Source: Adhaeribacter_A terreus (GTDB lineage Bacteria > Bacteroidota > Bacteroidia > Cytophagales > Hymenobacteraceae). From it: a stretch of 64,000 nt of DNA. The notes under the pieces are model-generated. The model had not been told where the DNA came from. It ran no database searches and saw only the letters and a list, made by a program, of their open reading frames with translations. This document shows, piece by piece, positions 31,979 through 41,674 of this stretch. Numbering within the stretch: the first letter of the stretch is position 1; each line of letters opens with the position of its first letter. The position numbers and the translations under genes are program-made. The stretch lies in NCBI RefSeq assembly GCF_042657365.1, contig NZ_JBHSKT010000008.1, forward strand, positions 1 to 64,000, given 5' to 3'.

Positions 31979-33352
31979 CTACAAAACCTTCTCCGTCAAA
32001 CCTTTAAAATCCAGGTTATCATAATTCCCCGAACTCATCAGCAGCAGATTCTTTTCTTTCCAATCCTGGTTCTCAATAAATTCCTGTAGCGATCTGCTGT
32101 CCGTGAAAACCTTGATATTCGGATTTTTGAACGCCTCTTTGATTTGGTTTTCATCCAGCATTTCCATGCGCTTATGCTCCACCGTTTTCGGGTTGAAATA
32201 CACTACCGGCACATCGGCCGCATTTAATGCTCCGGCATATTGCGGCAGGAAAGCTTTGTTCAGGCTGCTGAAGGTATGCAATTCTAAACAAGCAACCAAC
32301 GTTCGGTTCGGGAATTGTTTTTTCAGAGCTTCAGTAGTGGCTTTTACTTTGGAAGGCGCATGCGCGAAATCGCGGTAAATTACGGTAGAATTGCTTTCGC
32401 CTAACTTTTCCAACCGTTTGGCCGCACCTTTAAAAGTAGCCAGCGCTTCGTAAAATGCTTGACCCTTTATGCCAAGTTCTTTGCAAACTTCCTTCGCCGC
32501 GCTGATATTCCGCAAATTATGTTCCCCAAAGATTTGAATTTCAACTGGATCTTTCTTCGTAGTTAAATAAGTCTTACCGTTTTTGATCTTGTGCTCATGC
32601 ACGCCGTAACCAATAAATTTCGAATCCTGGGTACGCGGAACGCAAACGTGCGCCACCTGTTCATCGTCCTGGTTGTAAATCATTACACCCGCTTTCGGGG
32701 TCATGTCAGCAAAAATACGGAACTGCTCACGGTAAATTTTTTCGTCCGGAAACACGTTAATATGATCCCAGGAAATGCCGGAAATTACCCCGATGTGATG
32801 GTGATACAAATGGAATTTCGGAACCCGCTGAATCGGGGAAGACAAATATTCGTCGCCTTCAATAATGATGATCGGCGCATCTTCCGTCAGCTTTACCATG
32901 TTCTTAAAACCTTCCAGCTGTGCACCCACGGCGTAATCAAATTTCCGGTTATGGTACTGCAAAACGTGCATGATAATGCTGGTAATGGACGTTTTGCCAT
33001 GGCTGCCACCAATTACAATGCGCTGCTTGTTTTTGCTTTGCTCGTAAATAAATTCCGGAAACGAATAAACCGGAATGTTCAATTCCTGCGCTTTTAAAAG
33101 TTCCGGATTATCGGCGCGCGCGTGCATGCCAACAATAACCGCATCCAGGTCCGAAGTGATCTTTTCCGGGAACCAGCCTTCTTTTTCGGGTAAAAGGCCG
33201 GCCGCCGCTAAACGGTTTTTGGCGGGTTCAAAAATTTCGTCGTCAGAACCGGTAACCTGCAGGCCTTTTTCTGCTAAAGCCAAAGCCAGGTTGTGCATAA
33301 TACTGCCACCGGTAGCAATTAAATGAATGCGTTTATAGTCGTTCGAAAGCAT
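31979..33352 (-). CDS. mpl: Murein tripeptide ligase Mpl
   Basis: 457 residues. It joins recycled L-Ala-gamma-D-Glu-mDAP tripeptide to UDP-MurNAc. The N-terminal Rossmann piece HLIATGGSIMHNLALALAEKGLQVTGSDD, the ATP P-loop GGSHGKTSITS (about residue 115), and HNLRNISAAKEV and DFAHAPSKV in the C-terminal domain are Mur-ligase blocks, nearest to Mpl rather than MurC. Present as a single gene; supports active cell-wall recycling. A -7 box lies 21 bp upstream of the start. Confidence 0.92.
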   Translation of the reverse strand: MLSNDYKRIHLIATGGSIMHNLALALAEKGLQVTGSDDEIFEPAKNRLAAAGLLPEKEGWFPEKITSDLDAVIVGMHARADNPELLKAQELNIPVYSFPEFIYEQSKNKQRIVIGGSHGKTSITSIIMHVLQYHNRKFDYAVGAQLEGFKNMVKLTEDAPIIIIEGDEYLSSPIQRVPKFHLYHHHIGVISGISWDHINVFPDEKIYREQFRIFADMTPKAGVMIYNQDDEQVAHVCVPRTQDSKFIGYGVHEHKIKNGKTYLTTKKDPVEIQIFGEHNLRNISAAKEVCKELGIKGQAFYEALATFKGAAKRLEKLGESNSTVIYRDFAHAPSKVKATTEALKKQFPNRTLVACLELHTFSSLNKAFLPQYAGALNAADVPVVYFNPKTVEHKRMEMLDENQIKEAFKNPNIKVFTDSRSLQEFIENQDWKEKNLLLMSSGNYDNLDFKGLTEKVL

Positions 33353-33372
33353 AAATTAGCATTGTAGGTAAG

Positions 33373-33380
33373 CAAAAGTA
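33373..33380 (-). promoter_or_regulatory. Candidate -7 box for mpl
   Basis: CAAAAGTA, TACTTTTG on the gene strand, 21 bp before the ATG; a good TAnnTTTG match. Confidence 0.45.
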
Positions 33381-33530
33381 CGAAAATAAACTTCTTCGCC
33401 TATGCGTGGTTTTTATTTTTAAAAGCTTCCGTCAGTTAAAACAGACGGCGATGGATATTCTGGAAATTTTTATGTAAGAGCTGGAAATGCATTGCCGTTA
33501 ACTTCAGCCAACGGTTGCAGAAATATAGCG

Positions 33531-33560
33531 AAAACGGTATGGTTTAAGGCTGAAAAAGTA
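33531..33560 (+). repeat. 30-bp element, best consensus copy
   Basis: AAAACGGTAT, GGTTTAAGGC, TGAAAAAGTA. Lies 110 bp before dnaB, in the divergent mpl-dnaB spacer. Confidence 0.82.
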
Positions 33561-33669
33561 GTGCGAAATTAATTCACTGGCTTTCAGGAAGCTGAAATTT
33601 TTGTGTATAAGTTGTGTATTATTCCGCCGGTTTTTGATGTAGATTTGTTTGAATAAGGAAGAAAAGGCT

Positions 33670-35229
33670 ATGGAAGAGAATAAAGTGAAGTTTCAGACAA
33701 AACCGAAGACGGGTTGGAACGCAAAATCGGTGGTACCGGCAGGTGTGGGCAAATTACCGCCCCAGGCACTGGAGTTGGAAGAAGCAGTTTTAGGCGCTTT
33801 AATGCTCGAAAAAGACGCTTTAACCACCGTGATCGATATTCTGCGTCCGCAAAGTTTTTACAAGGAGGCGCACCAGAAAATTTTCTCCGCCATTGTCGGC
33901 CTTTTCGATAAATCGGAACCGATCGATATTTTAACGGTAGTAACCGAACTGCGCGAACGCGGCGAGCTCGAATTTGTTGGCGGCCCGTATTACATTTCGC
34001 AGCTCACTACCCGCGTAAACTCCGCGGCTAACATCGAGTTTCACGCCCGTATCATTTCCGAAAATTCCATCAAACGCGAACTGATCGGTATTTCCTCCGA
34101 AGTGCTGAGCAAAGCTTACGAAGATACTACCGACGTCTTCGATCTTTTAGATAGAACTGAAGCACAACTTTTCGAAGTTTCTGAATCGAACATCCGGAAG
34201 AATTTCGACGATATGCGTTCGTTGATGGTAAAAGCGATCAAGGAACTCGAAGTAAAGAAAAATCAGAAAGAAGGCTTAACCGGCGTTCCTTCCGGCTTTA
34301 CCGCTTTAGACCGTGTAACTTCCGGCTGGCAACCTTCCGACTTAATTATCCTGGCGGCTCGTCCGGGTATGGGTAAAACGGCGTTCGTAGTTTCGGCCAT
34401 GCGGAATGCGGCGGTAGAATTTAAAAAACCGGTTGCTATTTTCTCCCTGGAGATGTCTTCGCTTCAGCTCGTAAATCGTCTTATTTCGGCGGAAGCAGAA
34501 CTCGATTCGGAGAAGATCAAAAAAGGGAACTTAGAGGAATACGAGTGGGCGCAGCTTAACCATAAAATTGCCAAACTTTCGGAAGCGCCAATTTATATTG
34601 ACGATACCCCAGGTCTTTCTATCCGGGAGCTTCGTACCAAATGCCGCCGCTTAAAAGCGCACCATGACATTCAGATGGTTATTATTGACTATTTGCAGCT
34701 AATGACCGGCTCAACTGACGGTAAAGGACCAGGAAACCGTGAACAGGAAATTGCTTCCATCTCCCGGGCTTTGAAAATGATTGCGAAGGAATTGAGTGTG
34801 CCGGTTATTGCGCTTTCGCAGTTAAGCCGTGCCGTAGAAACCCGTGGTGGCGACAAAAAACCAATGCTTTCCGACTTACGTGAATCCGGTTCTATTGAGC
34901 AGGATGCGGATATGGTTGTGTTCCTTTACCGCCCTGAATACTACAAAATTACCGAAGATGAAATGGGTAACCCAACTGCCGGTACCGGTGAGGTAATTAT
35001 TGCCAAACACCGGAACGGTTCCCTGGAAAACGTGATCCTGAAATTTATCGGTAAATACACTAAATTTGCGGATCTGGACGGCGATTTCAATTCCGAATTT
35101 AATCCGGGAAGTTTCTCAGCTACGAGCACTTTTGAAAGTGAAACGCCGGGAACGATCCGTTTAGGCAGCAAAATGAACGACGGAGGAGGTTTCCCAAGCT
35201 CCGCTTTTGACGAAGAACCGCCGTTTTAA
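33670..35229 (+). CDS. dnaB: Replicative DNA helicase DnaB
   Basis: 519 residues from the ATG at 33670. A TTG seven codons upstream is in frame but unlikely. The N-terminal helicase-loader domain (ALELEEAVLGALMLEKDAL...) is followed by the RecA-like motor with Walker A AARPGMGKT and the ATPase DYLQLM, plus the DREQEIASISRALKMIAKEL and QLSRAVE...SDLRESGSIEQDAD blocks. No intein seen. The C-terminal ~55 residues are a flexible acidic tail. The stop codon TAA is completed by an element copy. Confidence 0.96.
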   Translation: MEENKVKFQTKPKTGWNAKSVVPAGVGKLPPQALELEEAVLGALMLEKDALTTVIDILRPQSFYKEAHQKIFSAIVGLFDKSEPIDILTVVTELRERGELEFVGGPYYISQLTTRVNSAANIEFHARIISENSIKRELIGISSEVLSKAYEDTTDVFDLLDRTEAQLFEVSESNIRKNFDDMRSLMVKAIKELEVKKNQKEGLTGVPSGFTALDRVTSGWQPSDLIILAARPGMGKTAFVVSAMRNAAVEFKKPVAIFSLEMSSLQLVNRLISAEAELDSEKIKKGNLEEYEWAQLNHKIAKLSEAPIYIDDTPGLSIRELRTKCRRLKAHHDIQMVIIDYLQLMTGSTDGKGPGNREQEIASISRALKMIAKELSVPVIALSQLSRAVETRGGDKKPMLSDLRESGSIEQDADMVVFLYRPEYYKITEDEMGNPTAGTGEVIIAKHRNGSLENVILKFIGKYTKFADLDGDFNSEFNPGSFSATSTFESETPGTIRLGSKMNDGGGFPSSAFDEEPPF

Positions 35230-35257
35230 AACGGTATCATTTTAAGATGAAAAAGTA
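35228..35257 (+). repeat. 30-bp element at the dnaB stop codon
   Basis: AAAACGGTAT, CATTTTAAGA, TGAAAAAGTA; its first bases complete TAA of dnaB. Confidence 0.78.
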
Positions 35258-35287
35258 AAGGCTCCACATTTTGCGGAGCCTTCTTTA
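35258..35287 (+). terminator. dnaB terminator
   Basis: AAGGCTCC and GGAGCCTT pair around ACATTTTGC; a T-rich tail follows. Confidence 0.85.
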
Positions 35288-35292
35288 TTTTA

Positions 35293-35322
35293 AAAACGGT
35301 ATCAAATTTCATCAGAAAACAA
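35293..35322 (+). repeat. 30-bp element, degenerate copy
   Basis: AAAACGGTAT, CAAATTTCAT, CAGAAAACAA: the left box is intact, the right box decayed. It ends at the stop of the antiporter gene. Confidence 0.45.
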
Positions 35323-37593
35323 TCACGCCGTATTCAGTTTCTGAATTTTCTGTTTTTCACCTACAATCCATACAATATCGCCCCATTCAAAAGTGGTGGT
35401 TGAGGTTGGGTTCAGAATACGTTCATGGTTGCGCTCAATACCAACTACTAAGCCATTCGTGCGTTCTCTTATACCTGAACTTAGCACCGTTTGGCCTTTT
35501 AATCGGTTATGTTCATCCACCACAATTTTTTGAACTACAATGTCTTCTACGTTTGGCGTTGCGGCTTCAATCTGTTCCTGCATATCAAAAACCGGCTTAA
35601 ACGCCTGTATCTGTTCGTCGGTAGCAATAATGCCCACATGATCGAAGGGTAAGAGTTTGTTATTTTTTCCGGGCGCATAAATGAGTTTATCGCCCCGTTT
35701 TATGTAGGCAATATTTACCCCGTAATTTTCACGCCAAGCCAACTCCAGCAGGTTTTTACCAATGTACGCTGCCTGCGGGCTCACTTCCAGATCTATTAAA
35801 TGCGCATCCCAGGGCGAAAGATCAGATTGCGGACTGAAATGCTTACTCAGAATATTTTCTGTGCCCGATAACTTTTCTGCTTCGGCTTTTTCGCGGGCAT
35901 TCAGGTTGCTTAAGAAACGGCCTTCCAGACGCTGGTAAAAGTTTTGTATCCGCTTCGAGAAAAGGAACATAACAATAATAATGATCGGAACGGCTACCAG
36001 AATGGCGGCCATGGCAGTAAACAAACGATCTACCCAAACCGCGATAATGATAATGCCAAAAACCATCCGGATGATCGCGAGTACCAGCAAAGGTCCCTGG
36101 CTGTATTTTTTTTCAAGCCAAAGCTCGGCAAAACCCATTTTATTGGGCTGTTTAGTCATGAAAGCCCAGAGAAAAGGAGCGGCAAGGCCCAGCGAAATCA
36201 CCAGGGTAATGATGCTGCCCAGAATTTCATTTTCAACGGTTTCCTTTAAAAACGGTAGCAAAAACTTAATGGAAAGTAACATCAGCGCGAGCAACACAAT
36301 ACCGTTGGTAAGCGCAATTTTCAGGTAAGCTTTTGTTAGTTTTTTCCAGTAGCTTTCAGCTTGTATATTCTGAGTGCCGGCGGAATATTTATTCAATGCC
36401 ACCAGCCACTTTTCGGGTATTATTTTGGAAATAAAATTATAAACATGATCCGAATACTTGATCATGTAAGGCGTAGTAAATGTGGTAATGGCCGAAGCGC
36501 CAACCGCAACCGGGAAAATGAAATCGGAAGTTACGCCTAAAGAAAGACCGAGAGCCGCCACAATGAACGCAAATTCCCCGATCTGCGCCATACTCATGCC
36601 CACTTGTACGGCCTGCTTGAGTGGTTGCCCGGAAAGCAAAGCGCCCAATGTGGTACTGAAAAATTTGCCGAATAAAGTTAGCAGCGTTACAAACAGTACC
36701 GGCCAGCGATATTCCAGGATCATTTCCGGATCGATCAACATGCCCACCGATACAAAGAAAATAGCACCGAAAAGATTTTTAACTGGCGTCAGAATGTGTT
36801 CAACTTTTTCGGCGGCTGTTGTTTCAGCCAGAATTGAACCCATAATAAACGCACCTAATTCAGCCGAAAAACCGGCCTGTGTAGCCAGCATAACCATGCC
36901 CAGGCAAAGCCCGATAGAAAGGATCAGCAGCGTTTCATCGTCGAGCAGCGGTTTTACTCTTTTGAGCAGCGTTGGTAAAAGGAAAATGCCGGCAATAAAC
37001 CACAATGCCAGGAAAAAAAGCAGTTTCAGTACCGTAAAAGCCATTTCTGTGCCCTGAAATTGCTGGGTAACGGCAATGGTAGAGAGCAAAACCATCAGTA
37101 AGATCACCACAATATCTTCCACCACCAGCACGCCAAAAACAATGCGGGCAAAGAGTTTGGTTTTAACCCCAAGTTCATCGAAAGCTTTGATGATGATTGT
37201 AGTGGAAGAACTGGCCAGCATACCGCCTAAGAACAAGCTATCCATGGTAGACCAACTCATCAGTTTGCCAAGAAAAAAGCCGGTTATCGTAATAAAAAAT
37301 ATTTCTACAAAGGCAGTGATGCTGGCAGAGCCTCCAACCCGCATTAGTTTCTTAAAGCTGAATTCCAGACCTAAACTAAAAAGCAGGAAAATAACTCCGA
37401 TCTCAGCAAGAGTTTCTACGTTTTCGGTATCTATTACCGAAGGCGTAAGCGACAAATGCGGCCCAACAAGTAAGCCTGCAATAATATAACCCAGAACGAG
37501 GGGCTGTTTAATGCTTCGGAAAAGTAAAGTAGTAATTGCACCAACAATAAGGATCAATGCGAGGTCTTCTATCAATTTTGGTAAATGGCCCAT
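35323..37593 (-). CDS. CPA2-family K+/H+ antiporter-like protein with TrkA-C domains
   Basis: 756 residues. The N-terminal ~390 residues form the CPA2 transporter core with many hydrophobic helices (LGYIIAGLLVGPHLSLTP, LEFSFKKLMRVGG, GGMLASSSTTIIIKAFDELG). A second set of membrane helices (about 420-560) follows, then two TrkA-C (RCK_C) domains near residues 605-665 and 690-753. KefB/KefC-type proteins exchange K+ or Na+ for H+; here the NAD-binding TrkA-N domain is absent and the C-domains are fused directly. Probably pH or K+ homeostasis. Single gene. An antiporter is firm, the cation is not. Confidence 0.9.
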   Translation of the reverse strand: MGHLPKLIEDLALILIVGAITTLLFRSIKQPLVLGYIIAGLLVGPHLSLTPSVIDTENVETLAEIGVIFLLFSLGLEFSFKKLMRVGGSASITAFVEIFFITITGFFLGKLMSWSTMDSLFLGGMLASSSTTIIIKAFDELGVKTKLFARIVFGVLVVEDIVVILLMVLLSTIAVTQQFQGTEMAFTVLKLLFFLALWFIAGIFLLPTLLKRVKPLLDDETLLILSIGLCLGMVMLATQAGFSAELGAFIMGSILAETTAAEKVEHILTPVKNLFGAIFFVSVGMLIDPEMILEYRWPVLFVTLLTLFGKFFSTTLGALLSGQPLKQAVQVGMSMAQIGEFAFIVAALGLSLGVTSDFIFPVAVGASAITTFTTPYMIKYSDHVYNFISKIIPEKWLVALNKYSAGTQNIQAESYWKKLTKAYLKIALTNGIVLLALMLLSIKFLLPFLKETVENEILGSIITLVISLGLAAPFLWAFMTKQPNKMGFAELWLEKKYSQGPLLVLAIIRMVFGIIIIAVWVDRLFTAMAAILVAVPIIIIVMFLFSKRIQNFYQRLEGRFLSNLNAREKAEAEKLSGTENILSKHFSPQSDLSPWDAHLIDLEVSPQAAYIGKNLLELAWRENYGVNIAYIKRGDKLIYAPGKNNKLLPFDHVGIIATDEQIQAFKPVFDMQEQIEAATPNVEDIVVQKIVVDEHNRLKGQTVLSSGIRERTNGLVVGIERNHERILNPTSTTTFEWGDIVWIVGEKQKIQKLNTA

Positions 37594-37863
37594 GCAATAA
37601 TTGTAGATTTCGGTTTAGGATAATATACTGATTAAATGGCAAAACAGCTACTTTATTGTAAGAAATATTTAAAAACGAATATGTTTATTCGGGAAGTACA
37701 GCATGCCCTCAGTTTATTGAAAATTTTGCCGGCTTGGTTAATTTGGCCTGCCTGTAGCTACCCGAAAATGATCGAAATTTGTTTATGGGTTTAATGCCGC
37801 TAACCCAACCGTTTTTCTTAATTGCGGTATTTTTCTTAAACGAAAAACGGTAGGTTCAGACAC
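37594..37863. other. Intergenic spacer with imperfect hairpin
   Basis: No gene. It holds an inverted pair AACCGTTTTTCTT (37807-37819) and ACGAAAAACGGTAGG (37840-37854), a decayed form of the element's hairpin, before a terminator. Confidence 0.5.
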
Positions 37864-37898
37864 AAAAAAACCTGAAGTCTTCACATCAGGTTTTTTTT
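37864..37898. terminator. Terminator after the phosphosugar mutase
   Basis: AAAAAAACCTGA and TCAGGTTTTTTTT pair around AGTCTTCACA, 19 bp past the stop on the minus strand. Confidence 0.9.
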
Positions 37899-37916
37899 AT
37901 TAGCAGCTCATAGAGC

Positions 37917-39680
37917 TTATTTCAGTTTCAGATCCAAAATGATCGCGTTAATTTTATCGGTTAGTTGCTGATTTACCAGGTCGTAATCTTCAGCTTTTTC
38001 CAGTTTTTCGTTCACGCTGAAGTAGAATTTGATCTTCGGTTCGGTGCCGCTTGGTCTTGCAGAAATTTTAGAGCCATCGGCGGTCAGGAACTGCAGTACG
38101 TTGGAACTTTCCGTTGTGGTTTTGCTTTCTGCGCCGGTCTCAAAATTTTTGATCTGGCCGGTTTTAAAATCACGCAGTTCCACCACTTTGGAACCGTTTA
38201 TTTCCATCGGCGGATTAGCCCGTAGATCGCTCATCATCTGGGCAATTTCTTTGGCGCCGTTCATGCCTTTTTTGGTGATCGAAAGGAGGTCTTCTTTGTA
38301 AAACCCGAATTCCTTATACATCTCGATCATCAGCTCGAATAAAGTTTTTTCCTGATCTTTGGCTGCCGCCGCCATTTCCGCGATCATCGCGCAGGATGCC
38401 ACGCCATCCTTATCACGCACAAAATCACCGATCATGTAACCGTAGCTTTCTTCTCCGCCCGCAATGTAAGTAGTGCCGGCGCCACTCGTTTCCTGCTCGC
38501 GAATTACTTCGGCAATATATTTAAAGCCGGTCAGGGTTTCGTAGTTCGTTACGCCCATTTTCTCGGCAATGCGGTTAATCAGGTCGGTGGTTACAATGGT
38601 ATTTACTACGTATTCCTTGCCGGTAATTTTGCCCGCTTTTTTCCAGGCGTTCAGCATGTAATAGATCAGCAAACTGCCGGTTTGGTTACCATTTAAAAGC
38701 ACAAATTCGCCTTTCAGATCTTTTACGGCAATGCCTACGCGGTCCGCATCCGGGTCAGTAGCTAAAACCAGATCCGCATCAATTTGCTTCGCTTTTTCTA
38801 CGGCCAGTTTCATGGCGTCTTTTTCTTCCGGATTCGGATAGATCACCGTCGGGAAATTGCCATCCGGCGTAGCCTGTTCTTCCACAATAGTTACGTTGTT
38901 AAAGCCGAACATTTGCAATGCGCGCGGCACCAACGTAATGCCCGTTCCGTGCAACGGCGTGTACACAATTTTCAGGTTATGCTGGCGGTGTATAGCTTCC
39001 CTGGAAACCGAAAGTGAAGCGACTTTCTGCAGATATTTTTCGTCGATATCCGCACCGATCACGTGAATTTTCTCCGGATTGCCCTGGAATTTCACGTCCT
39101 CGATCGAGGTGATGGCGTTTACTTCGGCAATAATGTTTTTATCGTGCGGAGCGGTTACCTGCGCGCCGTCGGTCCAGTAGGCTTTGTAACCGTTGTATTC
39201 TTTCGGGTTATGGCTTGCCGTTAAAACCACGCCGCTCTGACAACCTAATTCGCGGATCGTAAACGATAATTCCGGAGTAGGGCGGAGGCCTTCAAAAAAG
39301 TAAACTGTAATGCCGTTGGCTGAAAAAACATCTGCCACGATCTCGGCAAACGTATCGGAATTATTACGGCTATCGTGCGCAATGGCTACTTTAATTTCTT
39401 CATTCGGAAAAGATTTCAGCAGGTAATTGCTTAAACCCTGCGTAGCCATGCCCAGCGTATAACGGTTCATGCGGTTAGAACCTACGCCCATAATGCCGCG
39501 TAAGCCGCCGGTACCAAATTCAAGGTCCTGGTAAAAAGCATCGTTCAGGGCATCGATCTGTTCGGTTTCTAAAAACTGCCGGATCGCCGTTTTGGTTTCT
39601 TCGTCGTAGTTTCCTTCCAGCCAGGTGTTTACGCGTTGCTGAGCTGCATCTACTAAGGTTATGTTTTTTTCCAGATTCAT
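37917..39680 (-). CDS. Phosphoglucomutase/phosphomannomutase-family enzyme
   Basis: 587 residues from the ATG at 39680; the frame is open to 39728 but those residues look non-native. It interconverts hexose 1- and 6-phosphates. The phosphoserine loop TASHNPKEYNGYK (Ser near residue 140), the metal loop DPDADRVG and the sugar loop GGEESYGY are intact, and SARPSGTEPKIKFYF binds phosphate near the end. Probably feeds glycogen and cell-surface sugar synthesis; the fixed substrate (glucose or ribose 1-phosphate) is not decided. Confidence 0.93.
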   Translation of the reverse strand: MNLEKNITLVDAAQQRVNTWLEGNYDEETKTAIRQFLETEQIDALNDAFYQDLEFGTGGLRGIMGVGSNRMNRYTLGMATQGLSNYLLKSFPNEEIKVAIAHDSRNNSDTFAEIVADVFSANGITVYFFEGLRPTPELSFTIRELGCQSGVVLTASHNPKEYNGYKAYWTDGAQVTAPHDKNIIAEVNAITSIEDVKFQGNPEKIHVIGADIDEKYLQKVASLSVSREAIHRQHNLKIVYTPLHGTGITLVPRALQMFGFNNVTIVEEQATPDGNFPTVIYPNPEEKDAMKLAVEKAKQIDADLVLATDPDADRVGIAVKDLKGEFVLLNGNQTGSLLIYYMLNAWKKAGKITGKEYVVNTIVTTDLINRIAEKMGVTNYETLTGFKYIAEVIREQETSGAGTTYIAGGEESYGYMIGDFVRDKDGVASCAMIAEMAAAAKDQEKTLFELMIEMYKEFGFYKEDLLSITKKGMNGAKEIAQMMSDLRANPPMEINGSKVVELRDFKTGQIKNFETGAESKTTTESSNVLQFLTADGSKISARPSGTEPKIKFYFSVNEKLEKAEDYDLVNQQLTDKINAIILDLKLK

Positions 39681-39734
39681 ATGCAAGTAGGTTAGATTAA
39701 GGGTTGGCGCATTTAAAAGGAAATGCACGTAACA

Positions 39735-39764
39735 AAAACGGTAGGAAAAATAGTGAAAAAACTA
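39735..39764 (+). repeat. 30-bp element, intergenic copy
   Basis: AAAACGGTAG, GAAAAATAGT, GAAAAAACTA. It overlaps the stop region of the next gene by 3 bp. Confidence 0.6.
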
Positions 39765-40313
39765 ATATTGCAGGTTGTAGTCCACTAAGTTTGGAAGCGT
39801 GTTCGCTACCTTTTCGAACTTCCAGGCTTTTTTATACTTCTTGAAAAGCATGGTTTTGCCATAGCTTTGTTTATGCAGAAATCCTTTTTCACGGCTTTCG
39901 CTGCCTAACGCAATTTGGCTAAGTACGGTTACAAGCCCATAATTGCTTTCCGGTTGGTTAATTTGCATTACCCGTAAAAAAATCATGTCTTCGCGGCGGG
40001 CCGGGTCAAAGATCTCCTGCTGGGTTTTCAGTTCGAATTTTACGTTTTTAAATTGCGGAACCAGTTTTTCTGTCAGGTACACAGGCTCTTTGCTAAGGTC
40101 ATCCAGCGATACCATTTTATCATACAGAAAAACGGTTCTATCACCCTTCAATTCCGGATATTCGGGCAGGAAATCCGGGTCTGAAACGGCTATGCGCAGG
40201 GCTTCTTTTAAAAGACCTTTCTGATCTCGCGTGAATTCAGTTTGAGCCTGGCTGAAAAAGGAAAGCAGAAAAAAGCCGCAAAACGCTATAAGAAATCGGT
40301 TAAAAAGTGCCAT
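39762..40313 (-). CDS. Secreted hypothetical protein
   Basis: 183 residues from the ATG at 40313, which gives the signal peptide LFNRFLIAFCGFFLLSFFSQAQ. An earlier start would put 39 odd residues before it. The mature protein has no motif I recognise; DDLSKEPVYLTEKLVPQFKN and RREDMIFLRVMQINQPESNYG look like an ordinary globular domain. Periplasmic or surface location is likely. The 30-bp element encodes the first part of the signal peptide. Confidence 0.75.
   Translation of the reverse strand: MALFNRFLIAFCGFFLLSFFSQAQTEFTRDQKGLLKEALRIAVSDPDFLPEYPELKGDRTVFLYDKMVSLDDLSKEPVYLTEKLVPQFKNVKFELKTQQEIFDPARREDMIFLRVMQINQPESNYGLVTVLSQIALGSESREKGFLHKQSYGKTMLFKKYKKAWKFEKVANTLPNLVDYNLQY
40280..40309 (+). 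repeat. 30-bp element encoding a signal-peptide core
   Basis: AAAACGCTAT, AAGAAATCGG, TTAAAAAGTG. On the gene strand it encodes LFNRFLIAF of the secreted protein, one codon after its start. Confidence 0.6.
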
Positions 40314-40334
40314 ACATTCAGATTTTATGAAGCG

Positions 40335-40373
40335 AAAAAAACACCTCCACTTCGCAGCAGAGGTGTTTCTGTA
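40335..40373. terminator. hppD terminator
   Basis: AAAAAACACCTC and GAGGTGTTT pair around CACTTCGCAGCA, about 22 bp beyond the hppD stop. Confidence 0.83.
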
Positions 40374-40395
40374 AATACTAGTCGTAAAATTTGGC

Positions 40396-41526
40396 TTACA
40401 GGTTGCCTCGCAGCGCCTGCTCGCGCTCAATAGATTCGAACAAAGCTTTAAAATTACCTTTACCGAACGCTTTCGCGCCTTTACGCTGAATAATTTCGTA
40501 GAAAACAGTTGGGCGGTCTTCTACCGGTTTGGTAAAGATCTGCAGTAAATAACCTTCGTCGTCGCGGTCTACCAGAATGTTCAGCTTGCGCAGATCATAC
40601 AGGTCTTCATCAATATTTCCCACGCGGGCAATCAGGTCATCATAATACGTATCTGGCACCACCAGGAATTCCACGCCGCGGTTACGCAGTTCAGAAACGG
40701 TATGCAGAATGTCGTAAGTAGCTACAGCAATGTGCTGCACGCCGGCGCCGTGATAGAAATCCAGGTATTCTTCGATCTGCGATTTTTTCTTGCCTTCGGC
40801 TGGTTCGTTGATCGGGAATTTTACGTAACCGTTTCCGTTGGAAACCACCTTGCTCATTAAAGCAGAGTATTCGGTAGAAATATCTTCATCATCGAAGGTG
40901 ATAAGCAATTTAAAGCCCAGAACATCTTCATAGAATTTCACCCACTGGTTCATTTCGCCCCAACCTACGTTACCAACGCAGTGGTCTACGTATTTCAGGC
41001 CAACCGGCGTAACCGGGAAAGTGCTTTTCTTCGCTACGTAACCCGGCATAAATGCGCCTTTGTAGTTTTTACGCTCCACAAATGTATGGATGGTTTCGCC
41101 GTAAGTATGGATCGAAGCGGTTTTTACTTCGCCGAATTCGTCGGTTAACGTTTTAGGTTCAGCAGCTGGTTTTGCGCCGCGTTTAACAGTTTCGTTGAAA
41201 GATTTTTCAGCATCATCTACCCACAGGGCCATTACTTTCACGCCGTCGCCGTGCTGGGCCACGTGCTTGGTAATGTCTGAATTTGGATCTAAGGAAGTAG
41301 TAAGCACAAGGCGGATTTTTTCCTGCTGCAATACGTAAGAAGCACGATCACGCACGCCGGTTTCCGGACCTGCATAAGCGATCAGTTCAAAACCGAAAGC
41401 GGCCTGGTAAAAGTATGCGCTCTGCTTGGCGTTGCCTACATAAAACTCTATATAATCGGTACCGTTAAGGGGTAAAAAATCTACTGCAGTTTCGGGTGCA
41501 GAAGCCTGAGCTGTTTCCTGATTCAT
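40396..41526 (-). CDS. hppD: 4-hydroxyphenylpyruvate dioxygenase
   Basis: 376 residues, two vicinal-oxygen-chelate modules. It converts 4-hydroxyphenylpyruvate to homogentisate. The three Fe ligands are present in the C-terminal module: His in VDHCVGNV, His in VQHIAVAT and Glu in FYEIIQRKG. Tyrosine catabolism; the next enzyme (homogentisate dioxygenase) is not in the window. ATG at 41526. The gene starts opposite the small acidic protein gene. Confidence 0.96.
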   Translation of the reverse strand: MNQETAQASAPETAVDFLPLNGTDYIEFYVGNAKQSAYFYQAAFGFELIAYAGPETGVRDRASYVLQQEKIRLVLTTSLDPNSDITKHVAQHGDGVKVMALWVDDAEKSFNETVKRGAKPAAEPKTLTDEFGEVKTASIHTYGETIHTFVERKNYKGAFMPGYVAKKSTFPVTPVGLKYVDHCVGNVGWGEMNQWVKFYEDVLGFKLLITFDDEDISTEYSALMSKVVSNGNGYVKFPINEPAEGKKKSQIEEYLDFYHGAGVQHIAVATYDILHTVSELRNRGVEFLVVPDTYYDDLIARVGNIDEDLYDLRKLNILVDRDDEGYLLQIFTKPVEDRPTVFYEIIQRKGAKAFGKGNFKALFESIEREQALRGNL

Positions 41527-41674
41527 GATAAATAAAACTTTAAAATGAGTGTTTGCCGTAAATTTAAGAATTTAAGTGGTATTTGAAAAGCAGAAAATTA
41601 TTTCGGAATTTTTGCCTTATTAATTTGCAATTCGCGCTGGTAGTTTTAAAATTTGTATAAAATCAATCTGAACT

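Noticed and set aside
33649..33669. TTG start of dnaB
   Set aside because: The ATG at 33670 gives the typical start; TTG is rarer and unsupported here.
36245..36270. AAAAACGGTAGCAAAAACTTAATGG inside the antiporter gene
   Set aside because: The left box matches but the right box is at the wrong distance; coding for a plausible helix sequence.
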